Shown: positions 8,360 to 16,709 of the stretch, in pieces
How positions within the stretch are numbered: the stretch's first letter is position 1
How the letters are laid out: every line of letters begins with the position of its first letter
NCBI RefSeq assembly: GCF_008180445.1
Contig: NZ_VTER01000005.1
Coordinates: 266,124 to 330,123 of the forward strand
Source: Bacillus_AB infantis_B
GTDB lineage: Bacteria > Bacillota > Bacilli > Bacillales > Cytobacillaceae
Length of the DNA: 64,000 nt
Direction: 5' to 3'
Notes under the pieces: generated by a model
Databases searched by the model: none
What the model saw: only the letters and a program-made list of their open reading frames with translations
What the model was told of the DNA's origin: nothing
Position numbers and translations under genes: made by a program

Positions 8360-9203
8360 GCCTCACACTATAAAACCTCATCGCCAGCAGGCTGCCTTCC
8401 GCCTCGAATACGCCTGCTGCTATCATTTTCTTCAATCGGTATTCAAGAAATCCATCCCCTACATACTGATCCAAACGCCCAAGCACGTCGCCAATCAGCC
8501 TTGCTGATTTCATGAAGTCCTTTTCCTTTTGCTTGGCATGCATCTTTTTGGCTCTGCTTTTTATAAATGTATCATAGTAGTCTTCCGGAAAGCTGTGGAT
8601 CACCTGGTTTCTCCATACCCTTAGATTTGCTCTATCTTCTGAAAGTGTCAGCCACTCTTTTTCCAGATGTTCTCTATCATGGTCTGTTAACCTTTTTCCA
8701 TGTGGACCTTCCCAAATCAGCTTAAGCATCTCTGGGGATATTTCACCTGTATGCAATGGGGTAAATTTCTCTTTTTTATCAGGAAACAGTTCTTCATATG
8801 CTTCTGTTGTGTTAATCGTTGTAATATCTATATCCTTTTCCATCAAAAGATACACAACAAACTGCAATCCCGTCTGCTCGTGGGCATTATCAGCATGCCA
8901 GATAATGACATGCGAGCCTTCAGGTATATCCTGTATCTGTATGATCGTCTTCTCAAACTTTTCCTGATATTCAGGATATTCCTCATAATCATCTCTGATT
9001 AAATCCTTCATCCATTCCATCCTGTTTTCTCTCCCGCTCTCTTCATGCAGCATCCAGACAGGACCAACTGAAAAAATGTCCCTAAAAAACAAAACCCTCT
9101 CCTGCTCAAAAATACCCATATCCCTAAAGGCATTTTTCAAAGATCCAGCAGGGGACTCCCCAAACAAAATATGTATGCGATTCAAACCTCTCTCTTGTCC
9201 CAT
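8325..9203 (-). CDS. DUF1835 / DUF3658-type protein
   Basis: 292 aa from ATG 9203, preceded by AAGGAGGTCAAGC, an excellent ribosome site; the longer frame upstream is only REPIN read-through. The N-terminal half (RIHILFGESPAGSLKNAF...VIIWHADNAHEQTGL) matches DUF1835, the C-terminal half DUF3658. Biochemical role unknown. The last 11 or so residues (RQGDRSLGSF) are encoded by the REPIN, so the native C-terminus has been replaced or extended by repeat insertion. Confidence 0.75.
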   Translation of the reverse strand: MGQERGLNRIHILFGESPAGSLKNAFRDMGIFEQERVLFFRDIFSVGPVWMLHEESGRENRMEWMKDLIRDDYEEYPEYQEKFEKTIIQIQDIPEGSHVIIWHADNAHEQTGLQFVVYLLMEKDIDITTINTTEAYEELFPDKKEKFTPLHTGEISPEMLKLIWEGPHGKRLTDHDREHLEKEWLTLSEDRANLRVWRNQVIHSFPEDYYDTFIKSRAKKMHAKQKEKDFMKSARLIGDVLGRLDQYVGDGFLEYRLKKMIAAGVFEAEGSLLAMRFYSVRLRQGDRSLGSF

Positions 9204-9221
9204 GCTTGACCTCCTTCCCTT

Positions 9222-9287
9222 GAGCCAGGGGGACAGACCCCCTGGCCCAGTCTGAAAACGAGCCAAGGGGTCTGTCCCCCTGGCTCA
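9222..9287 (+). repeat. REPIN copy 7
   Basis: Two units, spacer tctgaaaacgagcc. It occupies nearly the whole 86-bp gap between the SWIM and DUF1835 genes. Confidence 0.88.
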
Positions 9288-9289
9288 CA

Positions 9290-10957
9290 TCACCGTATCT
9301 TCTCCAGCTCATCCAAAAACGCCGGCTTTCTTTTATTATCTTCCATCAGCGTTTCAATAATTTCAGCCTGTTCCGGCTTTCCGACAATTTTCTTGAAACT
9401 ATTTAACTTCCGGCAAACTTCCCGATATTGGCTTCGGTTGGATGCAGATTTTGATTCATTATAGATATATGCTCTGTATATCCCGGTAACTTCTTCCTTA
9501 TAATGTTTTGCGAGCTTTCCGGCATATCTTTCAATATAGCTGGGATTTTTCCGGACAAAGATCATAAGCTCTTCCGTATCGTTTTCCTTTTCTATCAATT
9601 GAAGCAGCAGGCGTTCACTAAGCCATCTATTATTCCCCTTCAGCTCTTCCTTAAGCTCCTCATAAAACCGTTCATTCTCTTTTCCAAGCTCTTTCAGCTC
9701 CCCGTACAAGCCAAAGTCGCCATCTAAAAACATCTCTCTCGCCAATGATTGCTGCTCTTCTTTCCTTCCAAGGTCTTTATACGCTTTGTACCGGTATTCC
9801 TTCCAATTGGTTACCAGTCCAGGATACTCTCTATCCTGGTCCTCTCCAGCCAAAGAAACTTCGATGACTTTTTCATAATGGCTTTCCTCCAGATATTTCT
9901 CCAGCAGCTGCTTTCTAAAGGAGGAAAAGTGCAGATGCTCCTGCATAAACTTCATCGCTTCCTCTGCCGGCCCATACTGATCAAGCAGCTGGTATAACAG
10001 CTGAAGCAGGTTTTCCTTCCTGTATTTCGAATACCTATCATCCGGCGCTTCTCTTAGTAGCTGGGACTCAATAATATTTCTTAATTGTTCTCTATAATAA
10101 TCAGTCGAGGCAAATATCAGACAAATTTGGAGAAGGTCAATCTGGAATTCGTCCCAGCCATCAAACATGTTACTATTTGCAGCCTTCAATAGCTTGTTGA
10201 ACACCACTTCCCCCTGGTCACTTCCAGCAGCATCCATGGCGATTTCCTCAATCTTCTCGAGAGTCCCCTTGATTAGAAAACCAACGTCCCCATCTGAATC
10301 ATCTGTATATTGAAAGGAAGCTATAGCTTCCTCCAGAAGTAACAAAGAAATATCTGCAGCCAGCTCCGGATCACTGACATCACCCGCTTTTTCGAGGACT
10401 GTTTCCAGCTCAACCGTAAACCGGCCAGCGTTTCTGGAAGTAATAAACCCGCCCCTGCCTTTATACTCCCTCACAATATCCTTGATCAGCTTTTTGCATG
10501 CCTTCAGCTCTTGTTCACTGTCCCCCTCTACATATTTCATTAAGAGTTTTCTTTCAAGCCCTTTATCATGAAAGGTCGCTTCCATGATGATGTGAATTAA
10601 TTCTTCCTTTGATAAATCAGTCAGGATATCTTTCAGAACCGGAACTTTCTCAGTTTTTTTCACTGCCCTTTGTTCCGTCCTAACTCCATCCAACATTCCC
10701 GCCAGCTGATAAAAAGCTGCAGCCTGGTGCTTGCAGATCGGGCCATAGTCATAGGGACAATCACATTCCGAATCGGCAATCTCCCCATCTTCCTCAATCT
10801 CTACCCAAACCTCATACATATCCGTCCCCTCCGCTTGGAAAAAATACTTATTTTCAGCATTGGTTTCTATATGCTCCAGGCGCCCGTCTATATAATAATC
10901 ATGCCCTCTGTCGAGAATCGTGGCATCAATTGCATTTTTAAAATTGCTTAATTTCAT
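9290..10957 (-). CDS. SWIM zinc-finger protein
   Basis: 555 aa. A SWIM motif C65-x-C67-x7-C75-x-H77 is complete. The rest is long, helical and TPR-like without catalytic signature. SWIM fingers mediate nucleic-acid or protein binding and are often found near SNF2 helicases, but none is encoded here. Leftward, followed two bases after the stop by a REPIN. Specific function unknown. Confidence 0.78.
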   Translation of the reverse strand: MKLSNFKNAIDATILDRGHDYYIDGRLEHIETNAENKYFFQAEGTDMYEVWVEIEEDGEIADSECDCPYDYGPICKHQAAAFYQLAGMLDGVRTEQRAVKKTEKVPVLKDILTDLSKEELIHIIMEATFHDKGLERKLLMKYVEGDSEQELKACKKLIKDIVREYKGRGGFITSRNAGRFTVELETVLEKAGDVSDPELAADISLLLLEEAIASFQYTDDSDGDVGFLIKGTLEKIEEIAMDAAGSDQGEVVFNKLLKAANSNMFDGWDEFQIDLLQICLIFASTDYYREQLRNIIESQLLREAPDDRYSKYRKENLLQLLYQLLDQYGPAEEAMKFMQEHLHFSSFRKQLLEKYLEESHYEKVIEVSLAGEDQDREYPGLVTNWKEYRYKAYKDLGRKEEQQSLAREMFLDGDFGLYGELKELGKENERFYEELKEELKGNNRWLSERLLLQLIEKENDTEELMIFVRKNPSYIERYAGKLAKHYKEEVTGIYRAYIYNESKSASNRSQYREVCRKLNSFKKIVGKPEQAEIIETLMEDNKRKPAFLDELEKIR

Positions 10958-10974
10958 GTCCCATCCTCCCTTAT

Positions 10975-11040
10975 GGGCCGGGGGGACAGACCCCCTGGCC
11001 CATTCTCAAAACGGGCCGAGGGACCTGTCCCCCTGGCTCT
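10975..11040 (+). repeat. REPIN copy 8
   Basis: Two units with the local caaaacgggcc spacer. Lies between the anti-sigma gene and the SWIM gene. Confidence 0.87.
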
Positions 11041-11064
11041 CGAGGCATCCCTGCCACCGCTCCC

Positions 11065-12201
11065 CTACCAATTCCACAGCCTCTTCTCCCCTATCTTCGC
11101 GCTCCCCACCCAATCTTCCTCTTTCAGCTTCAAGAGTTCCTTCGATGGGCCGGTTACAACTGCACCGTAGAGCCGGACGCCATTTTTTTCAACGTAATCG
11201 ATCTTGGCTATCAGCTCTTCTTTTGATTGCCAGTGGAGATGCTCGGTCCTGCCCCGGTATTCCTCAATCAAGTGAAGGGCCTTCAAAAATTCCGCTTCCC
11301 TTTTTTCACCGTCTCCATATGACTTCATGCTTTCTGTTTCGCTGGTCTCTGCCGAATATCCTCCTAATAATCCTTTTTTCTCTTCTTTTGATACTGTCTT
11401 AAAGTCAGACCTGAAACCATAACCCATATACGGGAATCCAAAGGGCTCAGAGGGTCCTATCGGATTGCTCTCACGCTCGTTTTCCCGCCCTGTATCCGCA
11501 GCCATCCAGACGGGCATCATCTCTTTATCTTCCATCTTTTTCAAAAATTCGTCTGTGCTCATATAATCTGTGAAGGTGATATACAATTCCGAGACCGTTC
11601 CTTCGGGTAATTTTTCCAGCTGATCGAAACCATCCTGGATTCTATAATTCACAACGTTCTCCGGATAAAAGAAAAATGGTCTTTCTGAAAGGCTATCCGG
11701 CAGATCGACAGTGAAAAAGCCAAACAGGAATTTCGTCTGGAACTGCACCACCGTTTCGCTTTCCCTTCCTATCATCTTCCGAAGCTCGCCCTCATAGTCC
11801 ATGGTAAAAACACCGCCGTTCATCGAGGTGCTTCCGATTGTTATATTCGGCTGGGTCGTTTCAACAGCCGCCTTGATGACATCCGAATAAACGTCCTGAC
11901 GGCTGGGACTTCCCCAAGAATAAAAAATAGCCGAGGTAACCCAGCCGACAATCAGAAACAGCAGAAGCAGCGATAAAGCCGTCCACGCATTCTGCAGGCG
12001 GGCCTTCCACTTTCCTTTCTTTACCAGCTTCTTCTCAAGTGAAGGTCCCTTTTCCGGTTCCTCTTCCGAACCCATCAATGAATCTAAATAGGATTGATAT
12101 AATTCCATTTTATCCAATTCTTTTTCCACTTCTTCAGTTTCTTCCTTAGAAAGCAGCCCATTACTATAATCCTCAAGCTTTTTCTTAAAATCCTCACTCA
12201 T
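11065..12201 (-). CDS. Membrane anti-sigma factor (Sigma_reg_N / Sigma_reg_C type, YhdL-like)
   Basis: 378 aa from ATG 12201, with GAGGGGTGAAG upstream; longer starts lie within the sigma gene. The N-terminal cytoplasmic part (MSEDFKKKLEDYSNGLLSKEE) resembles the Sigma_reg_N domain of B. subtilis YhdL. One membrane helix is visible (TALSLLLLFLIVGWVTSAIFY, about 84-104), then a large outer domain of Sigma_reg_C type. It overlaps the 3' end of the sigma gene by 8 bp, implying translational coupling. Expected to hold the cognate sigma factor at the membrane until envelope stress. Confidence 0.8.
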   Translation of the reverse strand: MSEDFKKKLEDYSNGLLSKEETEEVEKELDKMELYQSYLDSLMGSEEEPEKGPSLEKKLVKKGKWKARLQNAWTALSLLLLFLIVGWVTSAIFYSWGSPSRQDVYSDVIKAAVETTQPNITIGSTSMNGGVFTMDYEGELRKMIGRESETVVQFQTKFLFGFFTVDLPDSLSERPFFFYPENVVNYRIQDGFDQLEKLPEGTVSELYITFTDYMSTDEFLKKMEDKEMMPVWMAADTGRENERESNPIGPSEPFGFPYMGYGFRSDFKTVSKEEKKGLLGGYSAETSETESMKSYGDGEKREAEFLKALHLIEEYRGRTEHLHWQSKEELIAKIDYVEKNGVRLYGAVVTGPSKELLKLKEEDWVGSAKIGEKRLWNW

Positions 12202-12697
12202 CTTCTTCACCCCTCTCAAAATCGCGCAGCTTCTTCCTCGCCCGGAACACCAGCAATCTTGTATTGGATTCTGATACACCTAAGATTTCTGACGCTTCCC
12301 TGTATGTAAAATCATGCACGGTCACAAGAAGCAATGCCTGCTTATGCGGCTCCGGCAGCCTCTGCATCCGTACTATCACCTCGCCTAGCTTTTCCTGCTG
12401 AAAAACGAGATGCTCCACAGATGCTCCATTGTCCTTCAGCCCAGTGAAAAACTCATCAGATGTAATGCTTTCTTTCTTCCGCTTCCGGATATGGTCTATA
12501 TACGCATTCTGAGCAACCCGGAAAAGCCACGGCCTGACCTTCTCATCATGCAAATCTTCAATATGCAAATACGCGCGGTAAAACGTCTCCTGCATCATAT
12601 CCTCCGCAGTAGCCCGATCCGCAGACAGAGACAGCAAATAGCGCAGCACATCCCTCGCATACTCCTCATACAAACCATCCAAAGTCAACTTCGCCAT
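12194..12697 (-). CDS. ECF sigma factor, SigM-like
   Basis: 167 aa. Region 2 (RYLLSLSADRATAEDMMQET...KVRPWLFRVAQNAYIDHIRK) and region 4 (LPEPHKQALLLVTVHDFTYREASEILGVSES) are intact. The sequence is close in pattern to B. subtilis SigM, and the downstream partner is a YhdL-like anti-sigma, matching the sigM-yhdL arrangement. Start ATG 12697 follows GAGGGGGGTGG. An ECF-type promoter upstream suggests autoregulation, usual for SigM. SigM controls envelope-stress genes. Confidence 0.82.
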   Translation of the reverse strand: MAKLTLDGLYEEYARDVLRYLLSLSADRATAEDMMQETFYRAYLHIEDLHDEKVRPWLFRVAQNAYIDHIRKRKKESITSDEFFTGLKDNGASVEHLVFQQEKLGEVIVRMQRLPEPHKQALLLVTVHDFTYREASEILGVSESNTRLLVFRARKKLRDFERGEEDE

Positions 12698-12718
12698 TCG
12701 CCACCCCCCTCTGCAGTA

Positions 12719-12746
12719 TACACGGATGAAAAAGGAAATTGTTTCA
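12719..12746 (-). promoter_or_regulatory. ECF (SigM-type) autoregulatory promoter
   Basis: Minus strand: TGAAAC (12741-12746) and CGTGTA (12719-12724) separated by 16 bp, 22 bp before the SigM-like start codon. The AAC -35 and CGT -10 cores are those of the sigma-M/W/X group. Confidence 0.6.
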
Positions 12747-12768
12747 TGAGAAATAACATTTTTTGTTT

Positions 12769-12871
12769 GGGCCGGGGGGCTGGGTTCCTGGCCCGGATTA
12801 GGGCAGGGCCAGGGGGTCAGGTCCCCTGGCCCAATTTCAAAAAGAGCCAGGGGACCTGTCCCCTTGGCTCA
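12769..12871 (+). repeat. REPIN copy 9 (extended)
   Basis: A degraded left unit (ggccggggggctgggttcc) precedes a unit with loop TCAGG, an A5 spacer and a right unit. It lies between the divergent SigM-like and ECF41 promoters. Confidence 0.83.
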
Positions 12872-12889
12872 AAAGATCCGCGGCTCGCA

Positions 12890-12916
12890 GGTCACAAATC
12901 TCCCCGTTCAACCGTC
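12890..12916 (+). promoter_or_regulatory. ECF41-type target promoter
   Basis: GGTCACA (12890-12896), 16 bp, then CGTC (12913-12916). The published ECF41 consensus is TGTCACA-n16-CGTC. The site lies 32 bp before the ATG of the oxidoreductase whose downstream neighbour encodes an ECF41 sigma factor, so autoregulation of the pair is strongly indicated. Confidence 0.72.
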
Positions 12917-12948
12917 TTAAAAATGAATTCAAATCAGGAGGGATATTT

Positions 12949-14235
12949 ATGACTCAGAATCATTGGGATGCAGTCATCATAGGCGGCGGTTTAGCCGGCC
13001 TTGTTTCAGCAGCTGTTTTAGGAAAAGCCGGGATGAAGACTCTGCTGCTTGAAAAAGCGAAATCTGCCGGGGGACGCGCAAAAACGGATATCGTCAGCGG
13101 TCAGTATTTTAATATTGGACCGCATGCCATTTATAAAAATGGCAAGGCTGTGCCCATCCTCAAAGAATTGGGTGTAGAGATTAATGGCAGTGCCCCTAAG
13201 ATAGGCGGTTTGTTAATGGATGGCCACGAATGTTTTACGGCGCCTTTTTCACCAACCGGATTCCTGCAATCAAAGCTTTTAAACTGGAGAGAAAAAATAG
13301 AATGGATAGGGATTCTGCGCAGGGTTCAGAAGCTGAAGCCAGGCCAATTCAGCAACCTCACCTTCCAGCAGTTCGTGGACGAAACAACACAGACACCTAA
13401 TATCCAGAAGCTTCTTTTTACACTTGGCCGTCTTGTGAGCTACTCCCATGCTCCTGAGCAAATCAGCGCACGCGTCATGCTGGCCCACATGCAAATCGGC
13501 ATGGGCGGGGTAATCTATGTGGATGATGGGTGGCAATCCATTATTGATCAGCTGTACAACCAAGCCGTCACAAACAATGTTCAAATTCAGACCAGTGCAA
13601 ATGTGAATAAGCTTACTGCATTGGACAACGGCGAGTGGCAGGTGGCCGTACACAATCATGAACCCATCCTTTGCCAAAACATCATTTATACCGGCCCCCC
13701 TCAAGCACTGAGTGGTCTGCTCAGCGAATCCAGCCAGCTCCCTTTCAATCAATTTGAACCGATCAAAGCGGCTGCATTGGATGTTGCATTAACCAAGCTT
13801 CCCAATCCGGAAAACCTATTTGCAATGGGAATTGATGCACCCTACTATTATTCTGTTCACTCTAACTATGCCCGGTTGTCACAGAAAGGAGAAAGCACCA
13901 TTCTCCATGTGCTGAAATACCACCATCCCAATGAGTCCATTGATGCTACTGAAGAAAAAAGGAAGCTGGAGAATTTTTTAGAGGTATTACAGCCTGGCTG
14001 GCAGAAATATATCATTACGAAGAGATGCCTTCCGCAAATAACGGTGAATGGCCGATTGCCAAAGACCGGAGACGAATTACTATTTTTCCGCGGCCAGGCC
14101 ATCCTGCCGGGACTCTATACTGCGGGAGATTGGGCTTCAGCATCTTTCATCCTGTCTGAAGCTGCAGCAGAAAGCGGAAAACAGGCCGCTTTGGAAGTGA
14201 TCGATAAAGAAATGAGGATCAAGCATGCAAATTAG
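12949..14235 (+). CDS. FAD-dependent oxidoreductase (phytoene desaturase-like fold)
   Basis: 428 aa. The N-terminus has the dinucleotide-binding motif AVIIGGGLAGLVSAAVLGKAG, followed by E35-rich LLLEKAKSAGGRAKT, characteristic of the amine-oxidase/desaturase group. The C-terminal GLYTAGDWASASFILSEAAAESGKQAA is the closing FAD motif. Ribosome site AGGAGGG. It overlaps the ECF41 sigma gene by 11 bp. ECF41 loci typically encode a carboxymuconolactone decarboxylase, oxidoreductase or epimerase; this would be the oxidoreductase. Substrate unknown. Confidence 0.82.
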   Translation: MTQNHWDAVIIGGGLAGLVSAAVLGKAGMKTLLLEKAKSAGGRAKTDIVSGQYFNIGPHAIYKNGKAVPILKELGVEINGSAPKIGGLLMDGHECFTAPFSPTGFLQSKLLNWREKIEWIGILRRVQKLKPGQFSNLTFQQFVDETTQTPNIQKLLFTLGRLVSYSHAPEQISARVMLAHMQIGMGGVIYVDDGWQSIIDQLYNQAVTNNVQIQTSANVNKLTALDNGEWQVAVHNHEPILCQNIIYTGPPQALSGLLSESSQLPFNQFEPIKAAALDVALTKLPNPENLFAMGIDAPYYYSVHSNYARLSQKGESTILHVLKYHHPNESIDATEEKRKLENFLEVLQPGWQKYIITKRCLPQITVNGRLPKTGDELLFFRGQAILPGLYTAGDWASASFILSEAAAESGKQAALEVIDKEMRIKHAN

Positions 14236-15085
14236 CAATGAGGATTATGTGCTGTATAAGCCGTTATTATTTTCTCTCGGCTACCGCATGACCGGCTCCG
14301 TCTCAGAAACAGAAGATCTGATCCAGGAAACCTTCCTCCGGGCCTATCAGCTGCCTGAACTGGAGGTTGAGAACAAGAAGGCTTATTTATGCAGGATGAT
14401 GACAAACCGCTGCATTGATTTTTTAAGATCTGCCAAGGTAAAAAGAGAGCAGTACATCGGTCCCTGGAACCCGGAACCCCTCCTGCAGCCCGGAGACCAG
14501 CGCACCGATCCATCGGAAATCCTTATGGAAAAGGAGTATTTAAGCATCGCCTATTTACGGATGATGGAGCATCTCACCCCGCATGAGCGGGCTGTTCTGC
14601 TGCTGCGGGAAGCATTCGGTTTTTCATATTCGGAGATTAGCAGAATGATTGAAAAAACAGAAGAAAACTGCCGCAAACTGTTCAGCCGCTCCAAGCAGAA
14701 AATGGCGGCAGCAGAAGGAGAAAGCCTGGATTATCAAAGGAACCTCTCACTGATCCAGCGCTTCATCCTCGCCTTCCAAACAGAGCGTACAGAAGACCTG
14801 CTCGAACTCATCTCAGAAAATGTCACACTCTACTCCGACGGCGGCGGAAAAGTCAAAGCCGCAGTACGCCCGATTCTCACTCGCCAGCGGGTATTGGCCT
14901 TCTTACAGGGAATTACACGTAATTTACCCGATGAAGTGCAGTTCACTCTCACCACTGTCAATGCCCAGCCTGCCATGGTCAACTACATGAACGGCCGCAT
15001 CCACAGCACAATAAGCTTTTCAATCTTTGATAATTGTATTGCAGAGATTTATATTACTATGAATCCGGAGAAGCTTGGGGGATAG
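14225..15085 (+). CDS. ECF41-family sigma factor with SnoaL-like C-terminal domain
   Basis: 286 aa. Region 2 (GSVSETEDLIQETFLRAY) and region 4 (LTPHERAVLLLREAFGFSYSEIS) are present. The ECF41 hallmarks are visible: WNPEP (for WLPEP) in the linker, DGGGK in the SnoaL-like extension and NPEKL at the C-terminus. In characterised ECF41 proteins the extension acts as a built-in regulator in place of an anti-sigma. The gene is translationally coupled to the upstream oxidoreductase. The stop codon abuts a REPIN. Confidence 0.88.
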   Translation: MQISNEDYVLYKPLLFSLGYRMTGSVSETEDLIQETFLRAYQLPELEVENKKAYLCRMMTNRCIDFLRSAKVKREQYIGPWNPEPLLQPGDQRTDPSEILMEKEYLSIAYLRMMEHLTPHERAVLLLREAFGFSYSEISRMIEKTEENCRKLFSRSKQKMAAAEGESLDYQRNLSLIQRFILAFQTERTEDLLELISENVTLYSDGGGKVKAAVRPILTRQRVLAFLQGITRNLPDEVQFTLTTVNAQPAMVNYMNGRIHSTISFSIFDNCIAEIYITMNPEKLGG

Positions 15086-15149
15086 AGCCAGGGGGACAGA
15101 CCCCCTGGCCCAATTCAAAAAGAGCCATGGGGACAGACACCGTGGCTCA
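15085..15149 (+). repeat. REPIN copy 10
   Basis: Two units between convergent genes; the right unit carries loop ACAGA and a decayed stem. Its G at 15085 is the last base of the ECF41 TAG stop, and TCA 15147-15149 is the stop of the leftward membrane gene: both genes end on the repeat. Confidence 0.87.
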
Positions 15150-15747
15150 AAATTGAACTGGACTATAAAGGCCAAAAATAATAGCCACAACGAATGAAAG
15201 GATAACAGCAATAGCCATTTGCTTGCCAGTTTTATAAAAGATGATGCATAGAACCATATACATCATTAACTCTTCTACATAAGATACATACACATAAAAT
15301 AGACCTATTCCCAGGGAAAGGCTTAATAAAAGTCCCATCGGGAGAGCTGGCAGGACAAACGCTAGACGCGGGCCATTCTTAGCTTTCCAAACAACAATTG
15401 CCAAGAAAGGCGAGGCAATCGCTGCACTGCCCCACAGAAGAAAATAACTCGTTGGAAAAAATCCGAATAAATAGGCGGAGTACACATAATAACTTATCAG
15501 CATGCCGATGAAGAACAGGAACGTATTCAGAGCCGCTCGTAACAATGTTTTACTATACGCAGCCAAAATGGTCCCGATCAACACCCAAATGCCGAGCCTT
15601 GTAAAAATATCCCCTGAATAGCTTAGAAAATAACTCCCCCAATGCCCATCAACAGAGACTGTATCTAAATACTTGGCTATTGCCCCCAGTGCTATTCCAA
15701 AGACCAAGCTTAGTATATATCGGTATTTTACTAGTTAACTTATTCAT
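15147..15747 (-). pseudogene. Multi-pass membrane protein (DUF6518-like), probable N-terminal frameshift
   Basis: The main frame (15147-15707) encodes five or six membrane helices, e.g. IFTRLGIWVLIGTILAAYS and LNTFLFFIGMLISYYVY, resembling DUF6518 proteins. Its only start is a TTG at 15707 with no ribosome site. An ATG at 15747 preceded by GAGGTG opens MNKLTSKIPIYTKL in another frame, and fusing the two after one base removal gives a natural N-terminus. So a one-base insertion near 15710-15720 is likely. Function unknown. Confidence 0.6.
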
Positions 15748-15781
15748 TTGGCACCTCAATATGGGACGGAGCCCTCGTTTT

Positions 15782-15847
15782 GAACCACCGGGACAGACCC
15801 CCTGGCTCAGTCTCAAAAAGAGCCAACGGACCTGTCCCCTTGGCTCA
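15782..15847 (+). repeat. REPIN copy 11
   Basis: Two units, spacer tctcaaaaagagcc, between divergent genes. The rest of the 15748-15990 gap is AT-rich leader of the diguanylate cyclase gene. Confidence 0.87.
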
Positions 15848-15990
15848 TTCTATAAATATCACTTTACCATAAAGAATTTTATAAAAGGAAAAACTTTCTT
15901 TAATTGTAAAAACTTTATATCTAAATAACAAATATCTACGAGCACATGATATGATATATACAAACTTTTCAACTACAAAGGTGAGCGATA

Positions 15991-16635
15991 ATGAAGCATA
16001 CTGGTAAAATCATCGGAAGTTTGAGTTTGTTATTATTTCACTCCGTATATATCCTCTATTACTATCTCCGTGATAGAGAAGTAGAGCCTCTGGATTTGTA
16101 TACATATCCCTTATTAATCTGGTTTGGCTATTGGGCTGGCAAACAGTATGACAAAGTTAGATTTTATTCGGAGAAAGATGAACTGACAGGGACATACAAT
16201 CGAAGATATATCTTAAGCAACTTTAAAAAATTATCTAACCTAACAGAAAGAATGAACAATAAACTTTTCGTAGTAATAGTTGATTGTGATAATTTTAAAG
16301 TGATTAATGACACCTTTGGGCATTTTACAGGCGATATGATTTTGACTAAAATCAGCAAAGCATTTGCTGAAACAGCAAGACAAAGTGATATCGTCGCCCG
16401 CTGGGGTGGTGACGAATTTCTGCTGATCGGACAATCCAATGACGAAACAGAAATGCAAACCGTTCTGCAAAAACTCGAAGAGAAAATAAAAGATCTATCT
16501 AAGGAAGTAAAAATGCCTATTACACTTTCTATTGGATCTGCCCTCTATCCAGATGACAGCAAAAACTTATTTGAGTTAATCAAGATTGCTGACCACCATA
16601 TGTATAGCAGTAAGAATTCAAAGAAAGCCTTGTAG
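15991..16635 (+). CDS. Membrane diguanylate cyclase (GGDEF)
   Basis: 214 aa. Two short N-terminal membrane helices (about 8-25 and 37-48) precede a GGDEF domain with the intact active site RWGGDEF and an RQSD inhibitory I-site exactly five residues before it. It should therefore make cyclic-di-GMP from GTP and be feedback-inhibited. No sensor domain beyond the small membrane anchor. Ribosome site AAAGGTGAGCG. Monocistronic; its TAG is followed directly by a REPIN. Confidence 0.9.
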   Translation: MKHTGKIIGSLSLLLFHSVYILYYYLRDREVEPLDLYTYPLLIWFGYWAGKQYDKVRFYSEKDELTGTYNRRYILSNFKKLSNLTERMNNKLFVVIVDCDNFKVINDTFGHFTGDMILTKISKAFAETARQSDIVARWGGDEFLLIGQSNDETEMQTVLQKLEEKIKDLSKEVKMPITLSIGSALYPDDSKNLFELIKIADHHMYSSKNSKKAL

Positions 16636-16700
16636 GAGCCAAGGGGTCAGGTCCACTGGCCCATTCTCAAAAAGAGCCAAGGGGCCTGTCCCCTTGGCTC
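16636..16700 (+). repeat. REPIN copy 12
   Basis: Two units (left loop TCAGG with a substitution, right loop CCTGT) between convergent genes, starting on the base after the GGDEF stop codon. Confidence 0.88.
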
Positions 16701-16709
16701 TTCTTGGCT

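Noticed and set aside
9124..9312. Extended N-termini of several leftward genes (DUF1835, RAYT, O-methyltransferase, RQC-type protein)
   Set aside because: The extensions lie inside REPIN sequence and lack ribosome sites; internal starts with strong sites were chosen.
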